Positions 25,361 to 33,406 are shown, counted from the first letter of the stretch. The stretch: DNA of 64,000 nucleotides from Lactobacillus sp. ESL0684 (GCF_029392675.1 NZ_CP113941.1:1104001-1168000), one strand, 5' to 3'. The notes: generated from the letters alone by a model not told the origin. Made by a program: numbers and translations.

Positions 25361-25554
25361 TAGCCATGCATTACCTTCAACTCTCTGCCACACCATGGAC
25401 AATATTTAACTTTGAATTCTAATTTCTGTTTAGCTTCATAATCCCAAACATTAAGAATGCCTAGCTCTTCATCTAGATAAAAATCACCTTTTCTACCTGA
25501 GATATCTTCTAAATCAAGTGCAGCCTGACAAAATGCACATCTATTATCTGTCAT
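25360..25554 (-). CDS. Small zinc-ribbon phage protein
   Basis: 64 aa with CAFC near the N-terminus and YCPWCGREL near the C-terminus, a two-CxxC zinc ribbon. It overlaps both neighbours slightly. Such proteins are common in early phage operons and have no assigned role. Confidence 0.68.
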   Translation of the reverse strand: MTDNRCAFCQAALDLEDISGRKGDFYLDEELGILNVWDYEAKQKLEFKVKYCPWCGRELKVMHG

Positions 25555-25771
25555 GCGGCACCTCCATTAGTGTCACACTCAAATTGACTGGTTGCATACC
25601 TTGGCAAACATAGTTAGCCGTTGTTTTATCAATTCGGCTACAAATTACCAATCCTTTGCTTAAATTGATTACATCAACAGCATAAGGCAAATTATGCTTG
25701 TTTTTATAGTTATATATAACGAAATAATCACCGCTATCATCTTTGAATGCTTCAAATTTTCTATTTTGCAT
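25544..25771 (-). CDS. Small phage protein, paralogue of 26459-26671
   Basis: 75 aa. It shares the frame MQN(R/K)K(F/I)EAxK...GDY and the ...V.LSVTLME ending with the 70-aa protein at 26459. The two genes flank ssb. Function is unknown. Confidence 0.65.
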   Translation of the reverse strand: MQNRKFEAFKDDSGDYFVIYNYKNKHNLPYAVDVINLSKGLVICSRIDKTTANYVCQGMQPVNLSVTLMEVPHDR

Positions 25772-25784
25772 TTAAGCACCTCCA

Positions 25785-26234
25785 TTAAAATGGCAGATCA
25801 TCATCCGAAATGTCAATTGTGTCACCCTTGCCGACAAATGGATCTGTCTCATTTTGATTGCTGTTATAGCCGTTATTGTTTTGTTGATAGCCACCTTGTT
25901 GTCTTTGATTGCTATCCTTTGGATCAAGTAGTGCAATCTGGTCTGCTACGATTTCAGTAACGTAAACTCGCTGGCCATTCTTATCGTCATAATTTCTAGT
26001 TTGAATGCGACCATCTACACCAATCATTGAACCTTTGTGGCAATATTGATTAATTATCTCCGCCGTTTTTTTCCAAGCAACACACTGGATAAAGTCAGCG
26101 TCACGTGAGCCATCTTTATTTTTAAAAGTTCGTTCAACCGCTAAAGTAAACGACAATACCGACAAACCTCTTTGTGTCGTTCTTAGTTCTGGGTCACGTG
26201 TTAGCCGTCCTACTAATACAGTTCTATTAATCAA
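25785..26234 (-). CDS. ssb: Single-stranded DNA-binding protein
   Basis: 149 aa. The OB fold begins [18 protein letters not shown] and includes [14 protein letters not shown] Gln/Asn-rich linker follows, and the acidic tip DISDDDLPF recruits repair and replication partners. It works with the ERF recombinase and the replisome organiser encoded upstream. Confidence 0.96.
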   Translation of the reverse strand: MINRTVLVGRLTRDPELRTTQRGLSVLSFTLAVERTFKNKDGSRDADFIQCVAWKKTAEIINQYCHKGSMIGVDGRIQTRNYDDKNGQRVYVTEIVADQIALLDPKDSNQRQQGGYQQNNNGYNSNQNETDPFVGKGDTIDISDDDLPF

Positions 26235-26455
26235 TAGAAGCCTCCCCTTTCTTTGGCATCTTTTGCTGTCTCAAATTGATATTCAAAGCCGCCTTCTTTA
26301 ACAGCTTCTTCTAACGCTGCCAAGCGACATTTTCGTTTAACTTGCTTTGCTGACAATGTGGCAGGCAACTTAATTACCTTAGATTGATAGTCAAAACAGG
26401 TATCAGTTGCCCACCAAATAACATATTCTTTCATTCGCTTTTTATTCTTTACCAT
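26231..26455 (-). CDS. Small phage protein, unknown
   Basis: 74 aa, basic, overlapping ssb by four bases. Sequence is helix-rich in the second half ([18 protein letters not shown]). No family recognised. Confidence 0.6.
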   Translation of the reverse strand: MVKNKKRMKEYVIWWATDTCFDYQSKVIKLPATLSAKQVKRKCRLAALEEAVKEGGFEYQFETAKDAKERGGFY

Positions 26456-26458
26456 TTA

Positions 26459-26671
26459 CTACATCTCCATCAAAGTGTCACTTACCTTAACTGGTACAGC
26501 ACCCGCATCAAGCAAATCTTGTCTTGCTGTGTCAACACCAATGTACATGCCCGCTATTGCATGTTTGCTAAGATTGAAAGTGACGGCATCATAGTACTCG
26601 CCTTCGTTTTCAACTATCTCGTAGTAATCGCCGTCCTTACCCTTATAAGCTTCAATTTTCTTATTCTGCAT
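26459..26671 (-). CDS. Small phage protein, paralogue of 25544-25771
   Basis: 70 aa. It begins MQNKKIEAYKGKDGDYYEI and ends VKVSDTLMEM, matching the 75-aa protein at 25544. It overlaps the end of the replisome organiser gene. Confidence 0.65.
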   Translation of the reverse strand: MQNKKIEAYKGKDGDYYEIVENEGEYYDAVTFNLSKHAIAGMYIGVDTARQDLLDAGAVPVKVSDTLMEM

Positions 26672-27584
26672 TTTTATTCATTCCACTTTTTTCTTCTAAA
26701 TTCTTGAAAAAGTCCTTTAACTTATCCGAATTAACCTCAGTTGTGGGCTTAGCCTTTTTATTACTCCAGTCAGTGCCATGTTCAATACGCTTAACTGGCC
26801 CCCAGCTCTTTCCGCTTGGCTTATCAGTATCTAATTCATCATCAAATCTGCCATTAAACCAAGTACTGCCATTCATTGGGTGATACCAATCAGAATTAAG
26901 TTTGACGTACTTTAAGTAATCAACTAGTTTATTTGCCAGATATTTGTAGGTATTAGCCTTCGATTTCTTTCGCCAAGACTTGTAGTGATTAAAAGCTTGC
27001 TGTTTTCCTTTTTTATTTGGATAGTGATCCCATAATTTTTCAAATTCACCTTTAACCTGCTGATTAAACTCTTGAGTTTTATTTTTTATGGATTCATCTT
27101 TCACATTGTGCATAACCTGCTTGTCAGGTTTGCACTGTATGTTTTTATTAGTTACTTCTTGATAATAGTTATTATTAATATTAGTTAGTGACCCATTTAC
27201 CGTCCGACGGGTTTCTCCGTCGACGGTTGTTTGGCACTTTTTTGCTTGATTTTGTTCCATTTGACCGTCAACGGTTAAATGGGGTTGACGGTTGGGCTCA
27301 TCTGTTAAAATCCACTCTTTTCCGCCAAACACTCCTTTATCAGTATGCTTATTATTTCTTTCAAGATAGCCAAATCTTTCTAGTTCAAGTAAACCACCTT
27401 GCAATGATTTTTTACCATCAGTAGCATGCCTTACTAGTTCGCTGACATAAAACTGCCAGTTATCAGCTTGACCCCAAAGATAAGCGAAAATTCCACGTGC
27501 TTTCCAACTCAACCTATCATCTGATATCAATCGTTGACTGATATTCACATAGTTATCTTTTTTACGTTTTAACAATTTAACCAT
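26661..27584 (-). CDS. Replisome organiser (DnaD-like replication initiator)
   Basis: 307 aa from the ATG at 27584, just after the ERF stop. Residues 10-90 form the winged-helix N-terminus (DDRLSWKARGIFAYLWGQAD, SLQGGLLELERFGYL). Residues 185-250 form the C-terminal helicase-loader-type domain (FEKLWDHYPNKKGKQQAFNH). Between them the DNA carries the repeat cluster proposed as the origin. It should bind its own gene and load the replicative helicase. Confidence 0.85.
   Translation of the reverse strand: MVKLLKRKKDNYVNISQRLISDDRLSWKARGIFAYLWGQADNWQFYVSELVRHATDGKKSLQGGLLELERFGYLERNNKHTDKGVFGGKEWILTDEPNRQPHLTVDGQMEQNQAKKCQTTVDGETRRTVNGSLTNINNNYYQEVTNKNIQCKPDKQVMHNVKDESIKNKTQEFNQQVKGEFEKLWDHYPNKKGKQQAFNHYKSWRKKSKANTYKYLANKLVDYLKYVKLNSDWYHPMNGSTWFNGRFDDELDTDKPSGKSWGPVKRIEHGTDWSNKKAKPTTEVNSDKLKDFFKNLEEKSGMNKNAE
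27190..27300. other. Putative phage origin: iteron-like palindromes
   Basis: Within the organiser gene, variants of ACCGTTGACGGT (27262-27273 perfect palindrome; also CCGTCGACGG near 27221, CCGTCCGACGGG near 27202) recur, with adjacent CGGT(A/C)AATGG copies. Lactobacillus and Lactococcus phages often place iterons inside this gene. The encoded peptide reflects this as repeated TVDG/TVNG. Confidence 0.6.
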
Positions 27585-27585
27585 G

Positions 27586-28323
27586 CTATGCACCACCCTT
27601 ACTGTTTTCCAACCACTTCTTATAAAGTTGCTGCTTATAAATTTGGGCATAAGCTTGTTTACTTTCGCCACCTAAGCCATGTAAGGTAGCCTTACTTTCT
27701 TGATTGCCGGCTACCGCTTCTGAGACAACTTGTACTAGCTTTACTTCTCCGTGCTTATCAGTAATTGTGTAATCTAGCAATTCTTTATCAGTAAAGGTTT
27801 TAGTCGGTGGAGCTTGTTTCTTGGTTGCTGGTTGCTGGCGTTTAGTAGTTCGCTGTTGTTTTTGATAGCCACCACCTGGATTACTATCTTGTGCATCTGG
27901 ATCTTCGTCTTTATCCGTAATATTAAATAGTTGCTTATAAAAATATTTTTGTGCACTTGTACAAGCCTTCTGTACGGCTTTCTCACCCGTATCTGCACCT
28001 GCACCTGGCATTGACCCTGTTAAAGTTTCAACTCCGTCAGTAATAGTAAATGTACCCAAAACATAAACGAAATTATTTACCCCTCGGTTCTTAGTTGGTT
28101 GTTGTTCCCGCTCAATAATTTCAAACTTAGGAATAATTGAAAATTGATTCTCAGAAACTACTCGTTGCACAGCTGCTTTAATCGCTGCTTCTGATTGAAA
28201 AGAATATCGTTGAAAGTTATTGTTACCGTCTTTGGCAATTGCTCCGATATCATGATTAGCCTTAGCAATCTTTTCAGCTAGTGGTACATAATCTTTAGGT
28301 TGCTCTTTAATTGATTCTGTCAT
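27586..28323 (-). CDS. ERF-family single-strand annealing protein
   Basis: 245 aa. Residues 10-150 are the ERF core (NFQRYSFQSEAAIKAAVQRV, GADTGEKAVQKACTSAQKYF). The C-terminus is Gln/Lys-rich and likely disordered. ERF proteins anneal single strands in phage recombination and act with SSB. The next gene is the replisome organiser. Confidence 0.93.
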   Translation of the reverse strand: MTESIKEQPKDYVPLAEKIAKANHDIGAIAKDGNNNFQRYSFQSEAAIKAAVQRVVSENQFSIIPKFEIIEREQQPTKNRGVNNFVYVLGTFTITDGVETLTGSMPGAGADTGEKAVQKACTSAQKYFYKQLFNITDKDEDPDAQDSNPGGGYQKQQRTTKRQQPATKKQAPPTKTFTDKELLDYTITDKHGEVKLVQVVSEAVAGNQESKATLHGLGGESKQAYAQIYKQQLYKKWLENSKGGA

Positions 28324-28334
28324 GTGCTTGCCTC

Positions 28335-28814
28335 CTAGCTAATCGTTGTCTTTCGGTTAGGTTTCAAGTGTGCACCTGCTACTTCTTTGCCGTCTTTCAA
28401 GTCCTGATAAATCTTTTGGCGATCAATCTTGACGACTTCTTCTTTGATCTTGTACTCGGCTGGTAGCTTGTCACTATCCGAAACAATCGTTTTATCACGA
28501 TAATTACGAGGTTTCAGAATATGATTCTTAGTCTGCAATTTCTTAATGTTTGCTTCGTCCAAAATACCAGTCATGTACTCTTGCAGATTATTTATTCTGT
28601 TTTCAGCAAAGTGTTTTTGATCAGTTAACTTTCTGATTTTATCTTTTAGAAAAGTAACTTCAGAGTTTGTTTTCTCAATAACAGCTGCTAGACTGTCTAG
28701 CTTTTCGTCACGTGTTAATTCCAGTGCATCAAGCGTGTCTTTCATCGCAACTGGATCAAGGTCATCCTTATCCATAATTTGTTTAATGGCATCGTTAATT
28801 TCAAAAAGCTTCAT
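28335..28814 (-). CDS. Gp157-family protein
   Basis: 159 aa. The central coiled coil (EVTFLKDKIRKLTDQKHFAE) and the basic C-terminus fit the siphovirus Gp157 family. These occur beside ERF-like genes and may protect or handle recombining DNA. The start is coupled to the upstream gene. Confidence 0.85.
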   Translation of the reverse strand: MKLFEINDAIKQIMDKDDLDPVAMKDTLDALELTRDEKLDSLAAVIEKTNSEVTFLKDKIRKLTDQKHFAENRINNLQEYMTGILDEANIKKLQTKNHILKPRNYRDKTIVSDSDKLPAEYKIKEEVVKIDRQKIYQDLKDGKEVAGAHLKPNRKTTIS

Positions 28815-29079
28815 AGTTATCTCCTGCTTCCTTAATCATGTCTGGTATCTTACCAAGTTGGCTTAGTAGATTATTAGTTAGTGCTCTGTTGTGAAATTCA
28901 ATAAAGCTCTGCTTAAATTGTTTGAATTCTATTGTGTTTTGGAGCGCTTGATAAGCCATTCTTACCTTTTGGTATGATTCCCCTTGTCCTTGTGGCAAAA
29001 GCTCTGTGAGCCTATTTTCAACATCTTCAGTAGCCTGCTGTTCAATCATTTCTGTTAAATCATCTTTAGTAATATTCAT
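28801..29079 (-). CDS. Small phage protein, unknown
   Basis: 92 aa, fully helical in appearance. It overlaps Gp157 by 14 bases and the 149-aa gene by four. No family is recognised. Confidence 0.62.
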   Translation of the reverse strand: MNITKDDLTEMIEQQATEDVENRLTELLPQGQGESYQKVRMAYQALQNTIEFKQFKQSFIEFHNRALTNNLLSQLGKIPDMIKEAGDNYEAF

Positions 29080-29525
29080 GACCTGTCCTCCTCAATTGGT
29101 TCGCTAAACTTAAGCCAGACTTTATGCCAATCATCATCCGAAATATTTGTGTGCTTTGAGTCAACTAAGTCAAAATAGGCGTCTCTAAATTCCGCAGCAA
29201 TCAATGGTTCGGGACTATAGCCTGATCTGGAATAGTTACCAAAGAACCACTCTCCATCGAGTTTGAATAAAAAGCTTTCTCCAATTTTAAAAATGCGTTT
29301 TTCTTCAGCTAACTCACATTGTTCCCATAGCCAAGCTGCACCGCCCATTGCTTTTACAAGGTCAGCTTCACCCGGATTTACTAATTCTTGATTAACTATC
29401 TCCTTTAGCTGATCAAAAGTGAATGGCGTAGATGGTATATCCTCTCTAAATCCCCAAACATTACCTAACCGGTAATTCGCTAGATTCACACCATTTTTAC
29501 TAAAAACTCGTCTCTCTTCGCTCAT
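29076..29525 (-). CDS. Phage protein, unknown, 149 aa
   Basis: Start at the ATG at 29525 behind AAGGAGAG; it overlaps the TGA of the 50-aa gene as ATGA. The sequence includes GGAAWLWEQCELAEEKRIF and a beta-like FKLDGEWFFGNYSRSG. No family is recognised. Confidence 0.62.
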   Translation of the reverse strand: MSEERRVFSKNGVNLANYRLGNVWGFREDIPSTPFTFDQLKEIVNQELVNPGEADLVKAMGGAAWLWEQCELAEEKRIFKIGESFLFKLDGEWFFGNYSRSGYSPEPLIAAEFRDAYFDLVDSKHTNISDDDWHKVWLKFSEPIEEDRS

Positions 29526-29674
29526 TGTGCTATACTCTCCTTGTATATATTTATATTGCATAGTCCACAATCTGTACCAGAGATTGCGGACTTTTTGTTT
29601 TCACCATAGCAGTTACTCGCAATAACTAAATTTTCTTCCAAATGCTTTTTATGTAGTTTTTCTTTAAAGCTCAT
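29522..29674 (-). CDS. Small Cys-containing phage protein, 50 aa
   Basis: MSFKEKLHKKHLEENLVIA opens the protein; later cysteines are NCYG and TDCGLC, a possible zinc site. A strong AAAGGAG precedes the ATG at 29674. It overlaps the ends of both neighbours, with ATGA coupling downstream. Confidence 0.68.
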   Translation of the reverse strand: MSFKEKLHKKHLEENLVIASNCYGENKKSAISGTDCGLCNINIYKESIAQ

Positions 29675-29891
29675 CTTTCGTCGCTCCTTTCTTATCACGC
29701 TTCAGAAAATACAAAGCACTGATAAACAGCACTGCTGCAATCACCAATAGGATTGCTCCAACATCTTCGAACAATTGCGTTACACCGTTATTCCAGATGC
29801 AGTTCGCGTCATAAGCTGCAAACTCCACAACTGCCATGGCTAGTAGTCCAATCAGCGTTGTTGCCGCATAATCTTTATCTCGTTCAATCAT
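29664..29891 (-). CDS. Small membrane protein, unknown
   Basis: 75 aa with two hydrophobic stretches (TTLIGLLAMAVVEFAAY and VGAILLVIAAVLFISALYFL) and a charged tail. It is in the early operon; no function is recognised. Confidence 0.62.
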   Translation of the reverse strand: MIERDKDYAATTLIGLLAMAVVEFAAYDANCIWNNGVTQLFEDVGAILLVIAAVLFISALYFLKRDKKGATKDEL

Positions 29892-29904
29892 TTAGATCAC
29901 CTCC

Positions 29905-30204
29905 CTATTTAGCATTCCAATTAATTTCACTTCGGTGTTCCTCCATCCATTTGGCAGCTGGTTTTTCAAAAATTGTAAAGCCACGCCCAGGTCCAGGATG
30001 GATATCTTGGCACCAATCAGGTTCAAATTTATATAAAATATTCGCCTTAACCCAATCTTTGCCATGTGGCTTGCAATATTTCTTGGCAAACTCATCAATT
30101 CCAATTGTTTTTCCCATCAAACTATCTTCCGGAACCAAATGTAACTCTTTAGCGAATTCCATAAATTCAGCTTTGCGTTCCTCCTTAGTCACTGGAATCT
30201 GCAT
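29905..30204 (-). CDS. DUF771-like phage protein
   Basis: 99 aa. The IGIDEFAKKYCKPHGKDWVKAN segment with FEKPAAKWMEEHRSEI resembles DUF771 proteins, a helix-turn-helix-like family found next to replication genes of Firmicute phages. Confidence 0.68.
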   Translation of the reverse strand: MQIPVTKEERKAEFMEFAKELHLVPEDSLMGKTIGIDEFAKKYCKPHGKDWVKANILYKFEPDWCQDIHPGPGRGFTIFEKPAAKWMEEHRSEINWNAK

Positions 30205-30238
30205 GTTTACTCACCTCCTTATCTTCAAAGCAATCAAA

Positions 30239-30436
30239 TTATTCTCTTTTACCTCGTAATTCATCCAAACTGATGCCTAGTGCATCAGATATTTGACATG
30301 CTTTGCTAAATCCTGGATCTCTTTTACCAGATTTATATCTTACTAAGCTGTCATATTTAACACCGGATACGTCAGACAATGTTTTCAATGTCCAATGCCT
30401 TCTATTTAATTCTTTTTGTATTACTCTCCACAGCAT
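30239..30436 (-). CDS. Small XRE repressor (cassette B)
   Basis: 65 aa from the ATG at 30436, after AAGGAAC; a longer frame has no site. HWTLKTLSDVSGVKYDSLVR is the helix-turn-helix and the end is SDALGISLDELRGKRE. It is a paralogue of the XRE protein at 23953-24138. It faces the DUF2188 gene across 75 bp and probably binds there. Confidence 0.85.
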   Translation of the reverse strand: MLWRVIQKELNRRHWTLKTLSDVSGVKYDSLVRYKSGKRDPGFSKACQISDALGISLDELRGKRE

Positions 30437-30511
30437 CTTGTATGTTCCTTCTGTATTAAAATACAATATATATGGTATAATTAACCTTAATTTAGAAGAG
30501 AGGTGAATTAT
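30437..30511. promoter_or_regulatory. Divergent promoter/operator region B
   Basis: TGTATT AA AATACA (30452-30465) is a tight dyad. TGGTATAAT (30473-30481) is an extended -10 for the plus-strand gene. AAATACAATATAT (30459-30471) is shared with region A. Confidence 0.65.
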
Positions 30512-30736
30512 ATGGGTAAAAATCAACATGTCGTTCCTAACCATAAGGGTGGTTGGAATGTTAAAGGCGAAGGCAATTCTAAGGCAACTGTTCATACACA
30601 TACCAAAGCAGAAGCCAAAAATATTGCTCGCAAGATTTCAAATAATCAGAATTCCGAATTATTTATTCATGGTAAAGACGGTAAAATTCAGAGTCGTGAT
30701 AGCCATGGACATGACCCATTTCCACCTAAAGGTTAA
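30512..30736 (+). CDS. DUF2188-like protein
   Basis: 74 aa from the ATG at 30512 behind AGAGAGGTG. The pattern NQHVVPNHKGGWNVKGEG, KAEAKNIARKI and FIHGKDGKIQSRDSHGHD is diagnostic of DUF2188, a small domain of unknown role often in mobile elements. It is transcribed opposite to the early operon, with the XRE protein as its likely repressor. Confidence 0.85.
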   Translation: MGKNQHVVPNHKGGWNVKGEGNSKATVHTHTKAEAKNIARKISNNQNSELFIHGKDGKIQSRDSHGHDPFPPKG

Positions 30737-30862
30737 TTAATTTTTGAAGCCGATTGTTTCAGATTCTTCATCTACATTCTCGTCAAAGTGTTCTTTGCTA
30801 CTCGTAACAGCTTGGAGCACTTTTTTTATTTCTTCCAGATCCCCTTCAATCGTTAATTTCAT
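30737..30862 (-). CDS. Small phage protein, 41 aa
   Basis: MKLTIEGDLEEIKKVLQAV followed by an acidic end. CAGGAAGTG precedes the ATG at 30862. It ends one base after the DUF2188 stop. It resembles the 45-aa protein at 34759-34896 (same M-x-I/L-x-I-x-G-EI-K-x-L pattern). Confidence 0.6.
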   Translation of the reverse strand: MKLTIEGDLEEIKKVLQAVTSSKEHFDENVDEESETIGFKN

Positions 30863-30936
30863 TAAATTTCACTTCCTGTGTAAAAATATAAGTGCTAAAA
30901 TTTACTAAAATATTTTTTTATAAAGGAGTAATACAA

Positions 30937-31632
30937 TTGTCAACAATAATTGCCATAATGTCAGCTATATTCACTGGTGGTGGATTCTTAATTGCATTTT
31001 TAAGCTATATACTCAAAAAGCCAAAAATTGATTGTAAGTTAGATGACCAATTTGATTCATACTGGATTCATGGAAAAGATTTGAAGCTTCTCAATTCAGA
31101 TAAAAGCCAAAAATCAGTGATTTGTGATTACGATGTAGCTGTATTATCACTACTAATAATTAATAAAAGATCTACACCAATATCTATAATTGGAATATAC
31201 AAATTTGGCGAAGAAGATGATTTCTTGGATGAAAACATACATTTTAATAATCCAGTTCATACATTTCGACTCTTACACTCACAAATCTTAAATAGATCAG
31301 TAAAAAGTCATAAAGTAAAATTTCCACATAGACTCAACAGCTACGATGTTGTCAGAACCTCAGTATCATTTCTTGTTGGCGATTCAAATATTTATTACTC
31401 AGATCGAAAGTCTAATAATAAAAACTTAAAGATAAAATTTGCAATAAAAACTCCATATCGAACATTTTATTTTTTTAAAACAATCAATTATTTTGATGAA
31501 TACATGAAAAATAAAAAATTAGGATCAATCGATAATCCAGCATTATATACGGAAGTTAAAAACATTAAGAAAGAAATTGATCATGATTATTCCAAAAAGA
31601 ATAAAGCCAATAATGGTAGTGAAAAGAATTAA
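30937..31632 (+). CDS. Membrane-anchored protein, unknown (cassette B)
   Basis: 231 aa from a TTG at 30937, chosen because AAAGGAG lies eight bases upstream. Residues 1-27 are a membrane segment (IMSAIFTGGGFLIAFLSYIL). The rest is a beta-rich cytoplasmic or outer domain (ISIIGIYKFGEEDDFLDENI; VRTSVSFLVGDSNIYYSD). The C-terminus is Lys/Asn-rich. No family is recognised. Orientation and location suggest a moron co-expressed with DUF2188. Confidence 0.65.
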   Translation: MSTIIAIMSAIFTGGGFLIAFLSYILKKPKIDCKLDDQFDSYWIHGKDLKLLNSDKSQKSVICDYDVAVLSLLIINKRSTPISIIGIYKFGEEDDFLDENIHFNNPVHTFRLLHSQILNRSVKSHKVKFPHRLNSYDVVRTSVSFLVGDSNIYYSDRKSNNKNLKIKFAIKTPYRTFYFFKTINYFDEYMKNKKLGSIDNPALYTEVKNIKKEIDHDYSKKNKANNGSEKN

Positions 31633-31836
31633 TATTTTAAAAACATAGTTTTGTACTTTTCTTTGCTTTCTTAATTTATCCTGAATAAATACGTGCTTAA
31701 ACCTATGGTGCCCAAAAACTTCATCAAGTGTTAAATTAGGGTTCATTTCTTTTAAAATTTCAGTCCCTCCTTCAACAATTTTATATGTCCTATCCCTTAC
31801 AGGAGGGGATATTTTTTTGTTTTCTTTTTTAATCAT
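31543..31836 (-). CDS. Small protein with C-terminal membrane segment
   Basis: 97 aa. A strong GAGAGGAGAAGG precedes the ATG at 31836. The N-terminal half is charged (NLTLDEVFGHHRFKHVFI) and the last 30 residues are a membrane helix (ILILFTTIIGFILFGIIMI). It overlaps the convergent gene by 90 bases, so one of the two ends could be misjudged. Confidence 0.55.
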   Translation of the reverse strand: MIKKENKKISPPVRDRTYKIVEGGTEILKEMNPNLTLDEVFGHHRFKHVFIQDKLRKQRKVQNYVFKILILFTTIIGFILFGIIMINFFLNVFNFRI

Positions 31837-31850
31837 TTTCCTTCTCCTCT

Positions 31851-32594
31851 CTACACCAATTCCATTTGCTCTAGCACTGGATGAATACCATCTTTAGCAA
31901 GCAAGTCATAAATGAACTTCTTGCCTTTTTGCGTCCACTTCAAGTTATTGTGAACGCCTTGCGCTTTTTTACCGTCCTTGGAATAAGAGTACGGCTCGTA
32001 TTGCGTGTAACCTTTAGCATCATATTTGCGATACAACACCCACACTTTGCCTTGACGATAAATGACATGCCGCTTGTGCAGCTCAACATTCAGCTTCTTA
32101 GCCGTCATACCAAAATCCTTAGCAATCTCAGTTGTGGTCATTAATCCTGGATTTCGCATTTGGCTGTCGTAATAATCTGCTTTAGGCTTAGCTTTTAGAT
32201 ATGCCTTCTGCTCCTCAAGCCATTTCTCAGCTCGCTTTACGGGATCTTCAATCATGTAACTGTCAAGGTGACCAGCTTGAATTGCCTTAATCTCGCTCTC
32301 CATTTGATTAAAGGCATTAATGTACTTTAACTTGAATTCCATTGCTTTAGCACCTGTGTAGCCCATAGCTAACAATGTAAAGCCATCACGATTCATAAAA
32401 TACATTTCTTTTAGACGACCGTAGCTGTCGCTATATGTTGACCTTTCGAACATGGGTCCAATTTTGGCCCCATCTTTTTTAATTATGTCTCTGACATCTC
32501 TTAACACTTTCTTGTGTTGCTTTCCAAATACTTCTGCAACTTGCAAGCTGCTTGTAATAGCTTGTTGATTTTGCATGATCACTAATTCTTGCAT
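31851..32594 (-). CDS. Rha-type antirepressor with KilAC (ANT) domain
   Basis: 247 aa. Residues 15-105 are the Rha domain (VAEVFGKQHKKVLRDVRDI, MYFMNRDGFTLLAMGY, YTGAKAMEFKLKYI). Residues 150-247 are the ANT/KilAC domain (TTTEIAKDFGMTAKKLNVEL). Its last residues, EQMELV, are the same as those of the AntA-type protein at 33821, so the two share a C-terminal module. It may oppose the CI-like repressor. Confidence 0.85.
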   Translation of the reverse strand: MQELVIMQNQQAITSSLQVAEVFGKQHKKVLRDVRDIIKKDGAKIGPMFERSTYSDSYGRLKEMYFMNRDGFTLLAMGYTGAKAMEFKLKYINAFNQMESEIKAIQAGHLDSYMIEDPVKRAEKWLEEQKAYLKAKPKADYYDSQMRNPGLMTTTEIAKDFGMTAKKLNVELHKRHVIYRQGKVWVLYRKYDAKGYTQYEPYSYSKDGKKAQGVHNNLKWTQKGKKFIYDLLAKDGIHPVLEQMELV

Positions 32595-32609
32595 CTTGTT
32601 TCCTTCTTT

Positions 32610-32825
32610 CTAATATCTGTAATACAAGCCTAATTTTTCAGCAGCCTGTTTGCGAATCTCTTTAGAACGCGGACTCATATCACCATGAAGCGCACGATTA
32701 AGCTGCTGCGGTCCAGTTCCAATTGCTTTTGCTAACTCATATTGCTTCATATGATGCTTTTTTAAAGCAACAGTAAATTTAATCTCCATATCTTCAACGA
32801 TATTTGATAATTCTTCTTCAACCAT
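32610..32825 (-). CDS. Cro-like XRE regulator
   Basis: 71 aa with a helix-turn-helix HMKQYELAKAIGTGPQQLNR. The ATG follows AAAGGAAG. It lies next to the Rha gene, on the lytic side. It probably regulates early promoters; it is distinct from the two LDELR-type XRE paralogues. Confidence 0.75.
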   Translation of the reverse strand: MVEEELSNIVEDMEIKFTVALKKHHMKQYELAKAIGTGPQQLNRALHGDMSPRSKEIRKQAAEKLGLYYRY

Positions 32826-32850
32826 GATTTCACTTCCTTTCGGTTATTTC

Positions 32851-32880
32851 TTGACTACCAATCATATTTTTAGTTATAAT
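32851..32880 (+). promoter_or_regulatory. Promoter of long RNA 1
   Basis: TTGACT, 18-bp spacer, TATAAT on the plus strand, immediately upstream of a region without ORFs and opposite to the Cro-like gene. Confidence 0.78.
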
Positions 32881-32886
32881 AAAAGC

Positions 32887-33332
32887 GCTTCAACATATGA
32901 CACATAAAGATGTTGGCATATTCCGTAAGGAGGTGATAACATCTTGTCACAATTTTTGGAGTAGTGTGTATTTCTGTAGGTTGAAAAATATGAGCTAATA
33001 AAAAAACTGTTACTGATATGATCAATGGTGACTGGTTATTGCCTGACTGATTTGATTTAGCATTTCTAGTAATTAGTGAAAGTAAATTAAGAGTAACTTT
33101 GCCTATATCTATCAGCTGCAAATACCTAATTGAAGTTTAGCGACTGATTTTGAGTACTTGTAACTGTTGATACAGGAAAACCCTTAGGAACTTTTAAAGT
33201 TAATTTCCATATAAGTAAATCGATGCTGATGCACCGCTGGAACAATAAGCAGTCAAATGATGCGGGCTTTGCAACCTAGAAATTTTTAAAAATATTGAAA
33301 ATTTGTCCCTTAGCAAGGGGATATTTTTTTGC
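32887..33332 (+). ncRNA. Candidate long noncoding RNA 1, about 445 nt
   Basis: It runs from the promoter at 32851-32880 to a terminator (TCCCTT AGC AAGGGG then TATTTTTTT, 33307-33331). No plausible plus-strand ORF exists. Stable hairpins are visible: AAGATGTT with AACATCTT (32908-32915 with 32937-32944), and CCGC/GCGG near 33227-33272 enclosing CTG/CAG. It is opposite to the early operon, in a gap between the AntA-type gene and the Cro-like gene. Existence as a transcript is inferred. Confidence 0.6.
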
Positions 33333-33347
33333 ACTTTTTATCCTCCT

Positions 33348-33371
33348 TTCAGTATTTTTTTAATCAAGTTC
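33348..33371. repeat. Partial copy (24 bp) of the 48-bp repeat
   Basis: GTATTTTTTTAATCAAGTTC then TTGA, identical to the core of the copies at 33779 and 34912. It places an A/T-rich stretch upstream of the -35 of RNA 2. Confidence 0.75.
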
Positions 33372-33400
33372 TTGATGAAACACACTAAAATTGATAATAT
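33372..33400 (+). promoter_or_regulatory. Promoter of long RNA 2
   Basis: TTGATG, 17-bp spacer, TAATAT. The preceding sequence is the partial 48-bp repeat, which may act as an UP element. Confidence 0.65.
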
Positions 33401-33406
33401 AAAAAC

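Noticed and set aside
32870-33121. 83-codon minus-strand frame in the gene-free gap
   Set aside because: TTG start with no ribosome site, and it lies opposite a promoter and hairpins; reported instead as part of the RNA 1 locus.
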